Positions 13,401 through 25,660 of a stretch of 64,000 nt of DNA are shown here, one piece after another. The stretch is from Marisa cornuarietis. Its lineage: Eukaryota; Mollusca; Gastropoda; Architaenioglossa; Ampullariidae. Location: positions 2,728,001 through 2,792,000 of the forward strand of contig SMMW01000622.1 of the NCBI GenBank assembly GCA_004794655.1, given 5' to 3'. Within the stretch, counting starts at the first letter, position 1; the number at the start of each line of letters is the position of its first letter. The position numbers were made by a program, and so were the translations under genes. The notes under the pieces are model-generated. The model was given only the letters and a program-made list of their open reading frames with translations. It searched no databases and was not told the DNA's origin.

Positions 13401-15697
13401 TTCCTTCATCCGGGCTTGGGACTGGCAGTTTACCCGGGGGGTTTCCAGGTGGAGTTGTTTGCATGTGTAGACACTGATAAATATACTTTTACTCTTGATA
13501 AACGATGTTTCCACTTGTCGTAAACAAATGTTTTCAAGCGGAGCTGTGTTGTGTCAGACTCGTAAGCGAAGAAGCCATTTTTGTTTCCAAGATGTTTATC
13601 GCAATTTACAGCCACTCTCGGCCCTCGGACAGTCGGGTTGATGAGAAGAAAGCCCGGCCCTACTCTCGGATGCGGCTCCCGTGTTGCAGCCGTCGCACTC
13701 GGCTTGACTATCATCCATCCCGCAGCAGTTTTGACTTGTGTCAGCCTCCATCAGTGTCTGGTAACCGGGCCACGTCGTCGGTCTTTCGCGATCGGCCGCT
13801 CGATCGATTTGCTTTGTTTGTTTATTACGGTTAAGATTGTCGGTCTTCTGCCGTCCTTCACCCGAAACAATGTCATCTCGTTCTATATGGAGAGCTGTTC
13901 GGCCTTGATGACCTCAGAGGTGTGGGGGTCGCGGGTCGGGAGGACGGGAGCGTAGTGGCGCAGCAGCACGCCAACTGCACGTACGGTCAGCGACATTGAC
14001 GCATGCGGCAGGTAGAAACCCTGAGCGTGTCGTGGCTTACAGGTGACACTGAGCCTGCGGTGCCTCGGCGATGGTGGTGGGGGATAAGACAGTCAGTGTC
14101 GTGTGTCGAAGGAAATCTCTGTCTCTCTCTTTTTTGTGGTAATTTAGTGGTTTCTGTGACGGTGCATTTTATCTTATCTCTTTTTCATCGTGGCAAATTC
14201 GCTCTGCCTCTTCGGACCACGACTGGCTCACGTGATGCAGTTATCTTCTCGTTTCGTCTTGTTTCTTCTTCTTCGTCCTATTCCCTTACCGTTTTTGTTT
14301 ACAGTTTTTTTCTTGGTTATTTGCCATATACTTAGTTCGTTGTGTCTCAAGGACGCACGTTGAACGTGGAGCAAAACGCGGGGCATAAAATGCAACAGTT
14401 GCTCTTCCCCATCCCCCTAGAGTGTCCCCCTCCATCCATTTTACGCAGCTATAACCTACACACAGGTGTGAGACATTCCGCGGAATGGTCTCCACACACA
14501 TGTCGACTGAGAGGAACCACGACTTCAAGATCCACCACCTGCGAAAAATAAAATCGAAATTGTTTCCCAATTGTTTGCTAAAGCATTGGCGTCGAGAAGG
14601 TATCATAAATGAAATTAGATACTTTTAAAAAAAGATATTAAATAAGCATTGTGGATGTAAAGATACTTTTTTTCACTCGGTGTTATTTGGAGGCTTCTCT
14701 TGTCCTTAGGGGTAGCGCTCGCTTGCTTTGAAGTGGCTTGTCAGCCCGTGAAATAGCTGGCGGTGCTAAGAACGTGGGCAGGTGCGGTGACGAAACTCGA
14801 TCCTAATGTTGACGGCCATGCAGTCCTCAGGGCCAACAGGTCGACATCGGCAACATGTGCCTCACCGTCCACATGGACAGGGCTCTGCCATCACCTCCAG
14901 TGTGGCTACAGAGCGTCACGACGGGCCTTATTTCCGACTGTCACGTGATCTGCTTGTCCAACCTCACACTCGAGTCCTAAACAGAATTTGTGTTCTCCTC
15001 GACAAATGGTGCTTACGTCCTGTCCTTCCCCTCACCACTTAAATCTTCTGCCTAGACAAAACGGGCATGAGACTACATTTAAAATTATGTGTGACACGGG
15101 GAAGTCAAAATTAACTAGGCTGAACAGCTGACATTGTTAGTAAAAGTAAAGTGAGAGAAGAAGGCGAAGTACTCCCCCCCACACCACTCACCTTCTTTAG
15201 GTCTTAAGAGGTGAGGTGTTAGGGACTACAACTTTCTCAGGGTCAGCTTTTTTTTTTTTAGGGTGGTGTCCATCTCCTCTTCGTCGCTTCCCTACATTCT
15301 TGTGCGGAGTCAAGTACCTATTCCCGACAGCTAGACGACTGTGCAAAGTTTGTTTGCGCCACACGAGTAGCGATCCGAAAGCCCTCTGGGTTAGGATCCC
15401 CTTCGACGATTCGCCTCCCTAAAAGCTGTGGGGCCTGCTGTGTCCAACTATGAAGGATGTTTGAAGTGTATGTCGCGTGCTAATTTACTTGTAATATTTT
15501 ATTCCTACCGATATACTTCGTTTATATTTTATTTTTTTCTACATTTAATTTTTATAATTTTAATTTTATCACTTAGTTTGAAAATGTAAAAGGTCTTGTT
15601 AATTTGTAGTTTTATAGTTGAGAATTGTGTTCGCATTCGGTAATGCATTTTGTTTCTGGTTTGCTCCGGGGAATTTCAGCCAAGACATAAATGCATT

Positions 15698-15708
15698 ACA
15701 ATTAAAGT
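15698..15708. repeat. Target-site duplication, left copy
   Basis: acaattaaagt directly abuts the (GTT)n tail of the LINE and is identical to the copy at 17168-17178. Confidence 0.85.
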
Positions 15709-17167
15709 TGTTGTTGTTGTTGTTGTCGGTCACTCAAATGGATACGCCTGCCTCTTGTACAAATGATGCTGTGCGCCGCAGGTCCTCCAGACTGCCGTGT
15801 AGCTTCCTTGATATCGGCGTCTCATCAGTCCAGATGCAGTGTCTGAGGTCTTCGTGTATGGGGCATTCTTGCAGTAGATGTTTTGTTGTCTGGCTGTCTG
15901 TCTGGCACGGGCATCTGTCCGTCTGGCCGATCCGGAGTTTGGTGTATAGGTGGTGATTGAGACGGTTGTGGCCTGTCCTCAGTCTGAAAATAATGACCTG
16001 TTCGGCCCTTGTGAGCAGGTAGTATGGGTCGTTCTGGTTGAAACGTGGGTGCTGCTGTAGCCATTTGTTATGCTGTTTGGCCTTGATGATGGTTTTGACT
16101 TCATTGAAGGTGGTGGACTTGTCTTGCTGCTCTTTTGTGGATCCTTCCTTGGCAAGAGTGTCTGCGGCTTCGTTGCCAAATACACCGCAGTGGGAGGGAA
16201 TCCACTGTAAGACGACTGTGTGGTTTCTGCATAAGGAGGAGAGAGCAGTGGTCAGGGCGTTCAATTCCTTGTCTCTGGCAGTCTGTAAGGCCTGTAGAAC
16301 AGATAGTGCATCTGTAAAGAAGACGATGTTGTTGGAGGTGTCTGGGCTGTTCTCAATGTGGGTGGCACCGGTCTGAATGGCCACTACTTCCGCTTTGAAG
16401 TTGGTGGAATAGAGGCCGGTTGTGAGGGAGAGGCGGTCTTCTTTTCCTCCTGGATACCGAATGAAGATTCCGGCACCACCCTTCTTCACGGCTTGTTCCG
16501 CTGATCCGTCAGTGTACACATGAGTCCACTGGTCTTGTGGGAAGTTGCTGTGGATATACTCCAGAGTACAGGACTTTTTTCGCAGTGTCGTCTTGGGAAT
16601 CTTTCTTGCCGACACCATGGATGTTGCAGTGGATCAGGGGGAAAGCAGATTCATTCCATGCTGGGTTTGTCCGGTATAGGGGGATCTCTCTGGGGTCTTG
16701 TTCCAAGATATCTTGGTGTTTTCGTTCAAGGATCCTCGTCTGATGGATGAAACTTCCCCTTTTCAGCCTTCCCTTCGTCGGCTGAGCCAGCCTGATTCTC
16801 ATGGGGTGATTTGAAAGTCTCTTGAACTTGGCGGCTTGGACGAGTATCTTTGTATCACGTTGGTCCTCGAGTGGTTCCAACCCTGTGATTGTTTCCAGTT
16901 CCTGTATGGGCGTAGATTTCATGGCTCCAGTGATGAGTCTGGTTGCTTGGTTCTGAACCTTGCTGATCTTTTCAAAGTTGGATTTTGCTGCCGTGCCCCA
17001 TGCTGTCATGCCATACTCTAGGACTGGTCTAACCCTTCCGGTGTACAGCTTCTTGAGGATTTTGTCATCCGCGCCCCAGTTCGTGCCAGCCAACTTCTTC
17101 ATAAGTGCAAGTCGCTCCTTGGCTCTGGCTTCAACATTCTTCGTCTGAGGTTTTCCACGTAAGTCTC
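15709..17167 (-). mobile_element. 5'-truncated non-LTR retrotransposon (LINE) with RNase H, flanked by target-site duplications
   Basis: A 1459-bp insertion on the minus strand. It carries the C-terminal part of a reverse-transcriptase ORF followed by an RNase H domain and ends in a (GTT)n tract on the plus strand, i.e. an (AAC)n tail at the element's 3' end. The 11-bp sequence acaattaaagt flanks it on both sides (15698-15708 and 17168-17178), the hallmark of target-primed insertion. The last two bases of the left copy overlap the repeat tail, so the duplication is 9-11 bp. Only the last third or so of a full element is present. A short triplet tail together with an RNase H domain suggests the I/Jockey group of LINEs, but the clade is inferred. 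Confidence 0.9.
15734..17165 (-). pseudogene. Retrotransposon RT C-terminus plus RNase H, frameshifted
   Basis: Reading the minus strand from 17165, the frame is open without a native start. The first part (to about 16580) has the post-catalytic RT motifs usual in LINEs, such as RPVLEYGMTAWG and KVQNQATRLITG. It then passes into a second frame ending at 15734, which holds an RNase H domain: YTDGS, KAEVVAIQ, FFTDALSV and WIPSHCGVFGNEAAD supply the catalytic D-E-D and the His/Asp region. The last part has HxC-type residues (CPCQTDSQTTKHLLQECP) typical of LINE C-termini. The two frames overlap around 16509-16618. A one-base indel in the T6/A6 homopolymer at 16575-16580 would explain the shift. 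The 5' truncation removes the catalytic RT core, so the copy is dead. Confidence 0.88.
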
Positions 17168-17178
17168 ACAATTAAAGT
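17168..17178. repeat. Target-site duplication, right copy
   Basis: acaattaaagt at the truncated 5' end of the LINE, identical to 15698-15708. Confidence 0.85.
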
Positions 17179-17495
17179 GCAAAGCTTAATATTGTGGGGA
17201 CAACAATGAGACGTTCAAGATCTTAACAGACATACGAAGAGAATTAATGTTGAATTTATTTACAGCGTGAACATTCAGGGTTTGTACAAGCAGAGTAAGT
17301 GGAAACATAAAAACGTAATAAAATTAATAGCCGACATTAATTAATTTACACCATGGACAGATTTGTAAGCATATCAAGATATAAATTGCTCAGTTGCTGT
17401 ACAGGTAGTTTAAATGACAGTTTAGCCTAAATTTCAACCACTTAGGTCGTAAGGATGCGGACGAAGCAGACCAAAATATCTTAACATAATCGATA

Positions 17496-17498
<3 letters not shown>

Positions 17499-17540
<42 letters not shown>
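17499..17540. repeat. (CA)21 microsatellite
   Basis: Uninterrupted CA dinucleotide run of 42 bp, about 320 bp beyond the right end of the LINE. Confidence 0.95.
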
Positions 17541-17541
<1 letters not shown>

Positions 17542-17924
17542 CATAAACAAACACTTTCTCTTTTCAAGTTGAAATAGACTGCTCATTCTAACGCCGCTTT
17601 GTAAACAGGTTGAGGAAATAGCTAAAATAGAAGAGATTAAGATGATTTAATAACGAGCGAACAAAATCAAATCTGTTGAACAAAACTTTTATTCAGGCAA
17701 AAATGTTGGTTAGAAATGTATTTCTAGTAGGGGCCTTGTGCTGACCGGAAGCTACATGTGTACAAACCGTTGTGCGCGCGAGTGGCTTGTCTATCCCAGG
17801 ATATATTTTGGTGTTCAAAGGTTTAGATTTATCTGGCAATGTTTAAGCCATTGTGATTTAACGTCAATAATTTTAAAATGCCGCAGCTTTTAATATATAA
17901 CACTTGATGCGCGCGCGCTCGTGT

Positions 17925-17967
17925 GTTTTGTGCGTGCGTGTGGGTGCGTGCGTGCGTGCGTGCGTGT
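17925..17967. repeat. (TGCG)n microsatellite
   Basis: Imperfect tetranucleotide array of tgcg/tgtg units. Confidence 0.8.
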
Positions 17968-18374
17968 AGAGAGTGAGAGGCTGTGCCAGTCTGATGCATA
18001 GATCGCTTGTTACCGGTGTTTGTATCGACTACAAGAAGTATCCTGTCAAATGTTGCTGTTTGCTGCTGTTCCACGCGTGAACAAATCCTTATCACAATGG
18101 ACTTCCGCGCCCGGAGGCCTCGTTTCGCAGGAAATTGGTTGAGTCAAGGGGAGGTAAATGCGAAGCGGGGTTAGCGCGCTTCCCAAATGACAAGCGAGTA
18201 AAGCCCAGCAGCTACCTGTCGTCTCCAGTGTCCTACATGCAGGCTAAGGAAAAAAAAAACAGATTGTTATTGAGCGCTTAGTGTCTGCAATTGGGTCGGA
18301 TCGTTGTTAGCTGGTGTTTGTGCAGTTTCCTAGCTGAATATTTATTTTATTGCTCAGTGTTAAGAGTCGACTTC

Positions 18375-18518
18375 GTCAGGGAGCCTTAGTCATGAAGTGT
18401 GGGTAACTCATAACCCCAGGGGCAACGTCAGGAACTCAAGGAAGAGGGTTTGATTTCCGAAGTTACAAAGCGGTGCCCAGACCTGACATATGATGTTTTA
18501 CCACTGAAGCCGTAGTAA
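18375..18518 (-). repeat. Possible tRNA-derived SINE fragment
   Basis: On the minus strand, ggcttcagtggtaaaaca (about 18498-18515) resembles a tRNA box A. It is followed by a box-B-like aatcaaaccctc about 50 nt later. The match to consensus is imperfect and the element boundaries are not visible. Confidence 0.3.
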
Positions 18519-20008
18519 TAAAGCGGTACCAAAGATGCCCTGGGGTAAAGAAACGTGAAGTAGCGTCCAGTGTAACTACGAAAAGAAGACACTTGCTCTT
18601 GAGTTCCTGACTTTGCAGAGTGGAAACGACTTACTCTCGCTTCAAACTACGACCAGGAGCAGCTGAGGCGGTTGAAAAAGGTTAGAAAAGAACCTGCGGT
18701 TAGAACTACCGGTGTTGGCTGTTGACATCCCGTCCTGTCTCTTAGTCACTGATTTCCTGTCTCACGCCTCAAGGTCGGGTAGTTATTGTGTCCAGCGAAG
18801 CCTGTTAATTTTGTTTTTTTTTGTATGCATCAATAATATAATATTTACCGGTGTTTCTCATCACGTTTATTTTGGGTCCTCTCTCTCTTTCTCAGAAAAA
18901 GAGATACTGGGGTGTTTCTCAGTTAATTAGATTAAACGTATCTATAAATCATCTTAAATTGCAAGTCAGGAATTAAAGCAGTGGGTAGAGACGCGGCACC
19001 ATAATGAAATTAGTCAACACTGTTATAATTACTTCTACGACATGTTTAATGCTGATGACCTTCCGGAAAATTACGGAAGAGAAAGGCGACGAAGAGAATA
19101 CTAGTCATTGAGTCAATAACCGCAAGAGGCGATAAACAGCGTGAAACAGTTAAAGAGGGGCAAAGATCTCGCTGCAGGCAAAATTACAAGTGAAATAATA
19201 AGAAAGGCCAGTGCTTATGTTTTTGATTTTTTGTTGAATATTTTGTTTTAGAAATGTCCATTTCCAAGTGAATAGTCATAGTCCATAATAGTACCAACCC
19301 ACGAAAAGGTTAGTCAACCAGGCAAATGCTGCAATGATTTTTGGAACTAATGATGGATCGCAAAACGAACGGAAAATGCTTAAATAAGATGATGATCGAT
19401 TAAGGCTTACTAGAGAGAAAAAAAACTATTATAACGGTCTTCAGGAAAGGGTTACATCATCTATCATCACATGAACACTGGTCTTATGGAAATAACGGAA
19501 GTAAAGGTCACAAATAGTTGCACAAATCGAGCTATGCCTTTTCTCAAATAAGATGAGTTTTAATGTGGTTTGACAGGGAATTAAGCATCAAAGGAAAGAA
19601 ATGAGTGGTAGACATGTTAATTCTCGTCCCCCTCTCTATCCTTCCCAGATCTTCACCTCATGTGAGTTTTGCTACTGAGGCGGTGTGACGCGCCAGCTAC
19701 CAGTGGTGGAGCTTTTTTCCTAGCACCGAGAAACTTGTGGACTGAAACTGGTGCAGGCTTTGTTGGACTCGAGCGACTTAATCATCGACTCACCTCTCGG
19801 TTGCCATGACCCTCGACCTCCGTCCAGTGATGCTGTGTGGTACACCACCCCCCCCCCTCCGAGGATGATCGACACTCCGCGTTTGCTCCCAGCGTAAATC
19901 ATAGCGACCGCTTTTACTTTACATCTGCGAATTCCTTGCTTAACGGTCGTGCTTATGTTCATCAAGTTTTTGTCGCCGTTTAAAAACAAATTGCATGCAT
20001 CAGTATAA

Positions 20009-20239
20009 AACACACCACGTGGTATGTAACACGTGACAGTGGGGTATAGCGCATGTAATGTTACGCAACGTGATATTGCAGCATATAACTTTACACAAGG
20101 GAGTATGTAACACTTGTAAAGTTACACCACGTGGTATGCGGCACAAATACAACTACACAAGGTGATATAACTTAACATTACGTTGTATGTAGCACAAGTA
20201 CGGCTACACTAGGGGGTATTACCGCGTGTAAAGTTAGCA
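20009..20239. repeat. Degenerate tandem array, about eight units of 24-31 bp
   Basis: Roughly eight diverged units follow one another, each built around GTGGTAT or GTGATAT, then a CAC(n)GT segment, then TTACAC or CTACAC at the end. Examples are ccacgtggtatgcggcac and caagggagtatgtaacac. Some units contain the CACGTG E-box. Length and sequence drift show that it is old. Confidence 0.65.
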
Positions 20240-20738
20240 GCCCTGTGGTTCAACACACGGCTTGTGACTACTGATGTTATCGAGATTTCGTGCCAGTGGT
20301 AATGTGGGACACAAATGCTTTCTTTAAAAAAAATTTTTTTTCGCCCGAATGTAAACTTCTTGTTCCAATTAAACCCAATCCTGGCGAATACTGTAGTAAT
20401 TACACTCCTGCTGAATTCAATCTGGTGCCCGGAGAGCCGAGGAGAATGTTTGTTGCCGTGGACAAGTCTTGGTTGGTTTTTGTCTTCTTTAAACTGGCGG
20501 CCATTGTCCTGCGGTCTCCTAGGTATCACTGCTGGAGATGGGGCGTAACTGTAAAAAAAATTTTTTTAAGAAAAAGAAGCTCTAGGTCATGTTAGCGTCT
20601 AGTGGCGGTCCACGACATTGTGGCCATGTGGACAGATAAATACTGTAATAATGTGACTTGTTACAGGATGTAGGGTGCGAACAGGTCAATTATTTTGTCT
20701 GTTCATCACCTTACTGATGAACGTAAACGGGGCGGGGA

Positions 20739-20950
20739 AGCGGGATAGCCGAGTGGGTAGAGCACTTGCTTACGTGCTTTGATACCTGGCGGAGAGGCTT
20801 AGATACCCAGATACCCGATAGAGGTGCTTCGATATCCATGTAGCACAAGCGAATTCCATCCGAGTCGGCCAGCTGTCTGGAATGGGTTCCTGAATCCAGA
20901 ACTTGGCAGTGGGGTTGTTGGCGAAGCTTTAACGTTGCTAACAAAAGCGC
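20739..20950 (+). repeat. tRNA-derived SINE
   Basis: A tRNA-like 5' head (gcgggatagccgagtgggta) matches the RNA polymerase III box A at 20746-20765. A degenerate box B (gcgaattccatcc) lies near 20849. The 3' part, ending near ggcgaagctttaacgttgc, looks like a SINE body. The box A-B distance is longer than usual, so there may be an internal insertion. Confidence 0.5.
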
Positions 20951-23184
20951 CACTGTCTGAAAACTATTTGGAATATGATTTCGGGGGACGAAAAATATTA
21001 CAGATATTTTCTCTTTAGAATTATATTGAAAACTTGGTAGCTTTCGTTGGTGTGATGGGCATTGCGTAGGAATAGAGATAATGAGTTGTCGCCCGATGCT
21101 TCTAATCCTCAGTCCATATAAATCATTAAACATGCTTTGACTAGGCCTTTATCAGCGCGTAAAGAAAACGGACGACGGAAGGGGTGCCCATGCCACGCGC
21201 AAAGCAAAGTCAGCACGCCCAAGACGAGATCTGAACCTACCAAACCACTTTTAATATTTAGTACCTGACAGCTGCGCTTTATTTCTGCTTCTCCGACAGA
21301 TTTATTCGCAACTGTTCATGCCCGAGTTGTCATCAGAACTCGAGAAGTTTTTTCCTTTGCCGCGCACTTGCACACCCTCCCTTTGGAACTACATTGTTGT
21401 ATGCGCGTACTAACCCCGATTCAAGTTGCTTAATCTGATAGACAATTTAAAATAACCAGTGAAGAAAGGCGATACATCTCTACTCAGTAAATTTTATGAC
21501 TCATTATGAGACGAAGACTGGAGGTGTCCGCCTGTGCGTGCGTTCGTCCGTCCGTCCCTCCGTCTCTGTATTTCGTGCTTGTCAGTCGTTGCTGGTCTTG
21601 ACGCTAGAAAACTGTGTGGCGCATCTTGCCTTTCACCTACATCTGCTGGCCGTCTTGAGCGCGGTTTCCAGTTCTGGCTGTTTTCCACCAGAACTCTATC
21701 CGACACCGTGCGGAATGAGCCATGTTTTGTGAGAAGCGAGCGCTAGCCTCTTTCGTGCCCTGTCTGTTTATATCTTCAGCGCTTGCACGTAATATCACCT
21801 GACGGTGTAGTTAAGGGAGATCTTCGCTGTGGTCTTTTGACTTCAATAGCCCTTTCACCCCCTCGGGTCTGCGAGCTCTCGTGGTTTGTAGATAATAGGG
21901 TTCCGGTAATTCTCCACATCCTTGTGTATTACGTGATGCCTTTTTAGAAACGAGTTGGAAGCAGAGGAAACATGGGCGTGTGGTATCGGATCTGTTTGTC
22001 TCCTTCCCCACTCCCTTTCGTTCTCTCCCTTCCTCCCTCTCTTTCTTCTCCATTCCCGAAGGCATGCGTGTGTAATTAGAATTGTGAGTAATTAAAATAC
22101 TAAATAATTCTACAATTCAGCAATTAAAGCAAATGGTTTAAAAGTGATGGTGACTCACAGCAGAGTGCATGCTCTGGTCCATTTGATTCCCTCTTGAACG
22201 GCGTCAAATGCAGGAACGGTTCCCCCTCCCCTCTCCCCGAAAAAAAAAACCAATTGGGGCAGAAGAGATGCCCCCTGGCAGTAGTAGGGTTACCTGCTCG
22301 AGAAACGGGCATCTTGGAGTCAGACAACACTGGCATCTGAGGGGTTTCCTGGGATTGCGAGGAGAAATGAAGCAATTGAATTGTCACACGGCGAATTAAT
22401 TTCTTCATGGAAGATTCCTTCTCGAAATGAAGCTGGGTAGTGGGCGTTGACTAGGAAAGATTGAATTGATGCGTACGTTGCTCTAACCAAAATAAATAAA
22501 TAAAAAAAAATAATAATAAAGAAAAAAAGGCGCCTGATCGGTTAGACCTAAAATGTGAGGGTATTTTGTTTCGTGTAAATTTACCAACTCTATCAGCTTT
22601 TAAGATCTCTATGGAGAGTGCTTTTCGTTTGGTGTTTGGTTTGTTGTTCGTTTGAGTTTTACTTATAGCCACTCCACACCCCCTCTCTCGTACTCTCTTA
22701 CGTCTAGTCTCATGGGTCCGAGCCGTGTAAATGGGGATAATTCTGTGCGATCGTCTTCATCTCCAGGAACGGATTTGATTTCTTGTAAATTGTGTCACGA
22801 CATCCGTCAGCACTGGTTTCTGTCACGCGTATCACCCGATGTCACGTGTGGGAAAACGTATCTTGGTATCCACGCGATCGCCCCTGATGGATGCTGTGGT
22901 GTATCCACATCAGCTTTCGTTTGAGCCACAAGCTTTATTCGTTCTGCTTCCCCACCCAACCCACCACCTTCACGTTGCAGATGCCGATTAGCGCAATACA
23001 GACTTGCTGTTGTGAAGGGAGCAGCGGCGTGCAGATGCATGCCTCGCTGTTGTTTTCTCAGGCAATGCGCTCATCTTCTTCTTTACCCTCGCACTGCGTC
23101 CCATAACACGGGCGCCCGCGAGCGCTGACGTCGTTTTTCGCTCCGGTACGGCCCGTGCGCCTCGAGCCCTGCGAGCGCTCGCCA

Positions 23185-23372
23185 GAAGAAATACGCTTCA
23201 CGCATAAACATAGTCGCCAGTGTCCGTTGTGTGGGTTCATGCAACAGATCTGAAATAATCTAGAAAACAAGCTTTCCAGTTGTCAGCCATACAAATTCTA
23301 GTCATACCCACGATCACACGAATATTTTTAGTTTTCGTCCCACGGCCTTGGAGCCTTCCAATGGTGGCCATC
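23185..23372. repeat. Diverged direct duplication, copy 1
   Basis: Shares a collinear series of blocks with 23726-23965: a gaaatacg..tcacgca segment, gtcgccagtgtcc, tgcaacagatc, ctagaaaa..agctttc, aaattctagtcata and gtcccacggc followed by agccttcca. Spacing is somewhat shorter than in copy 2. Confidence 0.75.
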
Positions 23373-23725
23373 GTCTGCAGCCCCGTCAGTGTTTACCACA
23401 CAAGGCTGGTGATTCTTTGAATGTATGCAGCATGGTGTTTTAAGTTTTACAACAGTGCAGATTTGTTGTTGCTTTTACATCTTACTTTTATAACAAACAG
23501 AAAAATCATTAACGTTTGTCACTTTCGTTGATCGTTTACTCCCTTGTCACTGTTTCACCGCACCGTCCTGTCCATTTCTTTGTGATGATAGTCGATGCTG
23601 CATTATCAAATTAGCGTTTTTGTTTGCTTCATGCTTCTGTAGATCGTCGTGGCAGACAGCATCATGACACGCGTTGTCGCTACTCACAGCTATGTTACAA
23701 TGCGCCAGGGCGTGAGAAGCTTATG

Positions 23726-23965
23726 CGAGGAAATACGGCTCACGCACAAAACATGGCCGCCAGTGTCCCCTTGTGTGGCCTCACGCAACAGATCCGAGGG
23801 ACAAACTGTGAAAGCAACAGAAATAAACTAGAAAAAGAGCTTTCTAGCTTATTTAAGGTATAAAAATTCTAGTCATACGGATGACCACACGAAGGCTCCG
23901 TAGCAGCAAATGATACACTTTTCAGTTTTGCGTCCCACGGCATTCGAGCTTCCAAGGTAGCAGAC
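23726..23965. repeat. Diverged direct duplication, copy 2
   Basis: Second copy of the block at 23185-23372, same orientation and order, about 540 bp downstream. It contains gccgccagtgtcc, cgcaacagatc, ctagaaaaagagctttc, aaattctagtcata and gtcccacggc followed by gagcttcca. Either an old local duplication or two insertions of one unrecognised mobile element. Confidence 0.75.
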
Positions 23966-24310
23966 GAGAGGCCGTGGCGGGCGCCTGTGTGACGGTACGC
24001 AACGCTGAACTTTGCGAGATGCAGCTCCGCCGGATGCTCCCCTCTCGTGGCGCCCGGGTTGTCTCCCCGTTTGCACTTCATCGCGCTTGCGTCTGGCCTT
24101 TTTTTTTTTTTTTTTTGCGTATATCTCCGCGGTCGCCTGCACTTTTAGCCGTCCCTGATTCTTTTTTTAACCCTCCGGTGATCCGAGAGGGGGAGGTCGA
24201 GGGAGGCAGACTGGGCAGGCGAGCCTCGGATTACCACGAAGTTGCGAGCCAACAAGAGAGGTTCGCACTAGCAGCCCGCGAAAAAGCAAGTCAGTCCGGC
24301 CACCGAGTTG

Positions 24311-24357
24311 CTTCTCTCTCTCTCTCACACACACACACACAACTCCCCCCCCCCCTT
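24311..24357. repeat. Compound (TC)n(AC)n(C)n microsatellite
   Basis: A (TC)n run passes into (AC)n and then a C-run, all within about 47 bp. Confidence 0.85.
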
Positions 24358-25660
24358 ACCAACACCTGTATATGCACGGCCAGTGGCTCGCAGGACTGGT
24401 CACTGTGATGACCAGATGAATCCGCGCCATGGAGGTGCTCAGGACACAGCTGGTGCTGAGACTGGTTGGGGGTGGGGATGGGTGGATGATGACGACAGGA
24501 TGACAGCTGGTCAACGATCAAAGGACTCACACAATGCACTGCCTTCAGCTGATGGGCTACGTAGGGCCTGACGCGGGAGTCGGACTGCCTTAAAGGAGGC
24601 GACTGCAAGCTGTCACCAGTTTTCTTTTCCTCCCGCCCCACCTCGCACGGCTTGGGTCCGTAGTGCTGGGTTTACAGACCGATTTGACGGTGTGTCCTCG
24701 CCTCGCAACCACCCCCTTCTCTTTCTCTCTCTCGCTGTCGCTGGCTGGCCTAATGACACCGTGGTTCGAGGCTGGCGCACCGGCTGCCTGTTGGAGCGAG
24801 GGCACCGCGTGGCGCTGCACTGTACTGCACTCGTATGCACGCCGTAGCCTTCTTTGCTGCATGTCACAGTTGTGCCTTTGCACGCGCCCAATGCGGGCGG
24901 TGGACGCCGCAGCGAGGAGTGAGTGAGTGTGAGAGAGAGAGTTAAGTCGCGCCCAACGCAACCCCCACAGTCAGTGCGGACCCACAGACCCGCGCCTGCG
25001 TCACACGGAGGGATCCACAGCGGGCCGCTGCACCCCCGGACTCCTGTGCGTGACCGGGACAAGACCCTCGCCAAGCCCCTGGAAACTGTGTCACGGTCAT
25101 TGAGCTTGTTGTACTGAGGGGACAACGTTTTGTGAAAAAAAACAAACTTCTCAAACAGGCCAGACTGAACTTTTTCTCAAAAGTGCATCTACTCGTCACC
25201 GGTGCCTCTGGTGCCTGTGTCTGTATCAGCCCCAACCCCACCCCCGTCGTGCATGACGGCTTGTCTATGTTGAACACGCTTTACGCGTGCGCCAGCCTGT
25301 GGTCTCTCCAGCTGGAAGTTATCGCTCCGTACATAAGCGACATACTGTTGGTGTCATATAATCCAGCATTGCACAGCGGCAGGACATACCACTGCAGGCT
25401 GCATGTGCGTGTGTTTGTGGTTCTCATCTCTAGCGTCCCAGCGGCCGAGTGACTGGCCTGCGTTCTTCACCCAGACATGTCCCTGAGGAAATCGGACCCC
25501 CTTCCGCTCTTCTACGCGATCAGCACCAGTCGTGCCGGATTATTCACAGGGTGGCAAAACACTTGTATAGCGGGCATGGAGTTCCTGTTCTTGCTCTAAG
25601 ACTCGGGGGTTTTCGTCCCTTCACCCCCTCCCCCCCCCACACGCGGGAGTCGGACTGAGG

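Larger units (their letters stand above)
8480..25660 (+). other. Long intron between the two alternative N-terminal exons
   Basis: About 17 kb of non-coding sequence. Repeats described separately include the truncated LINE at 15709-17167, (CA)n at 17499-17540, TGCG repeats at 17925-17967, SINE-like pieces near 10.3, 18.4 and 20.8 kb, a degenerate tandem array at 20009-20239 and two related blocks at 23185 and 23726. Other low-complexity spots are a (TA)n run near 9755 and T-runs near 12881 and 24101. GC and CpG content rise from about 22.7 kb towards the second first exon. I found no further exon. Confidence 0.6.
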
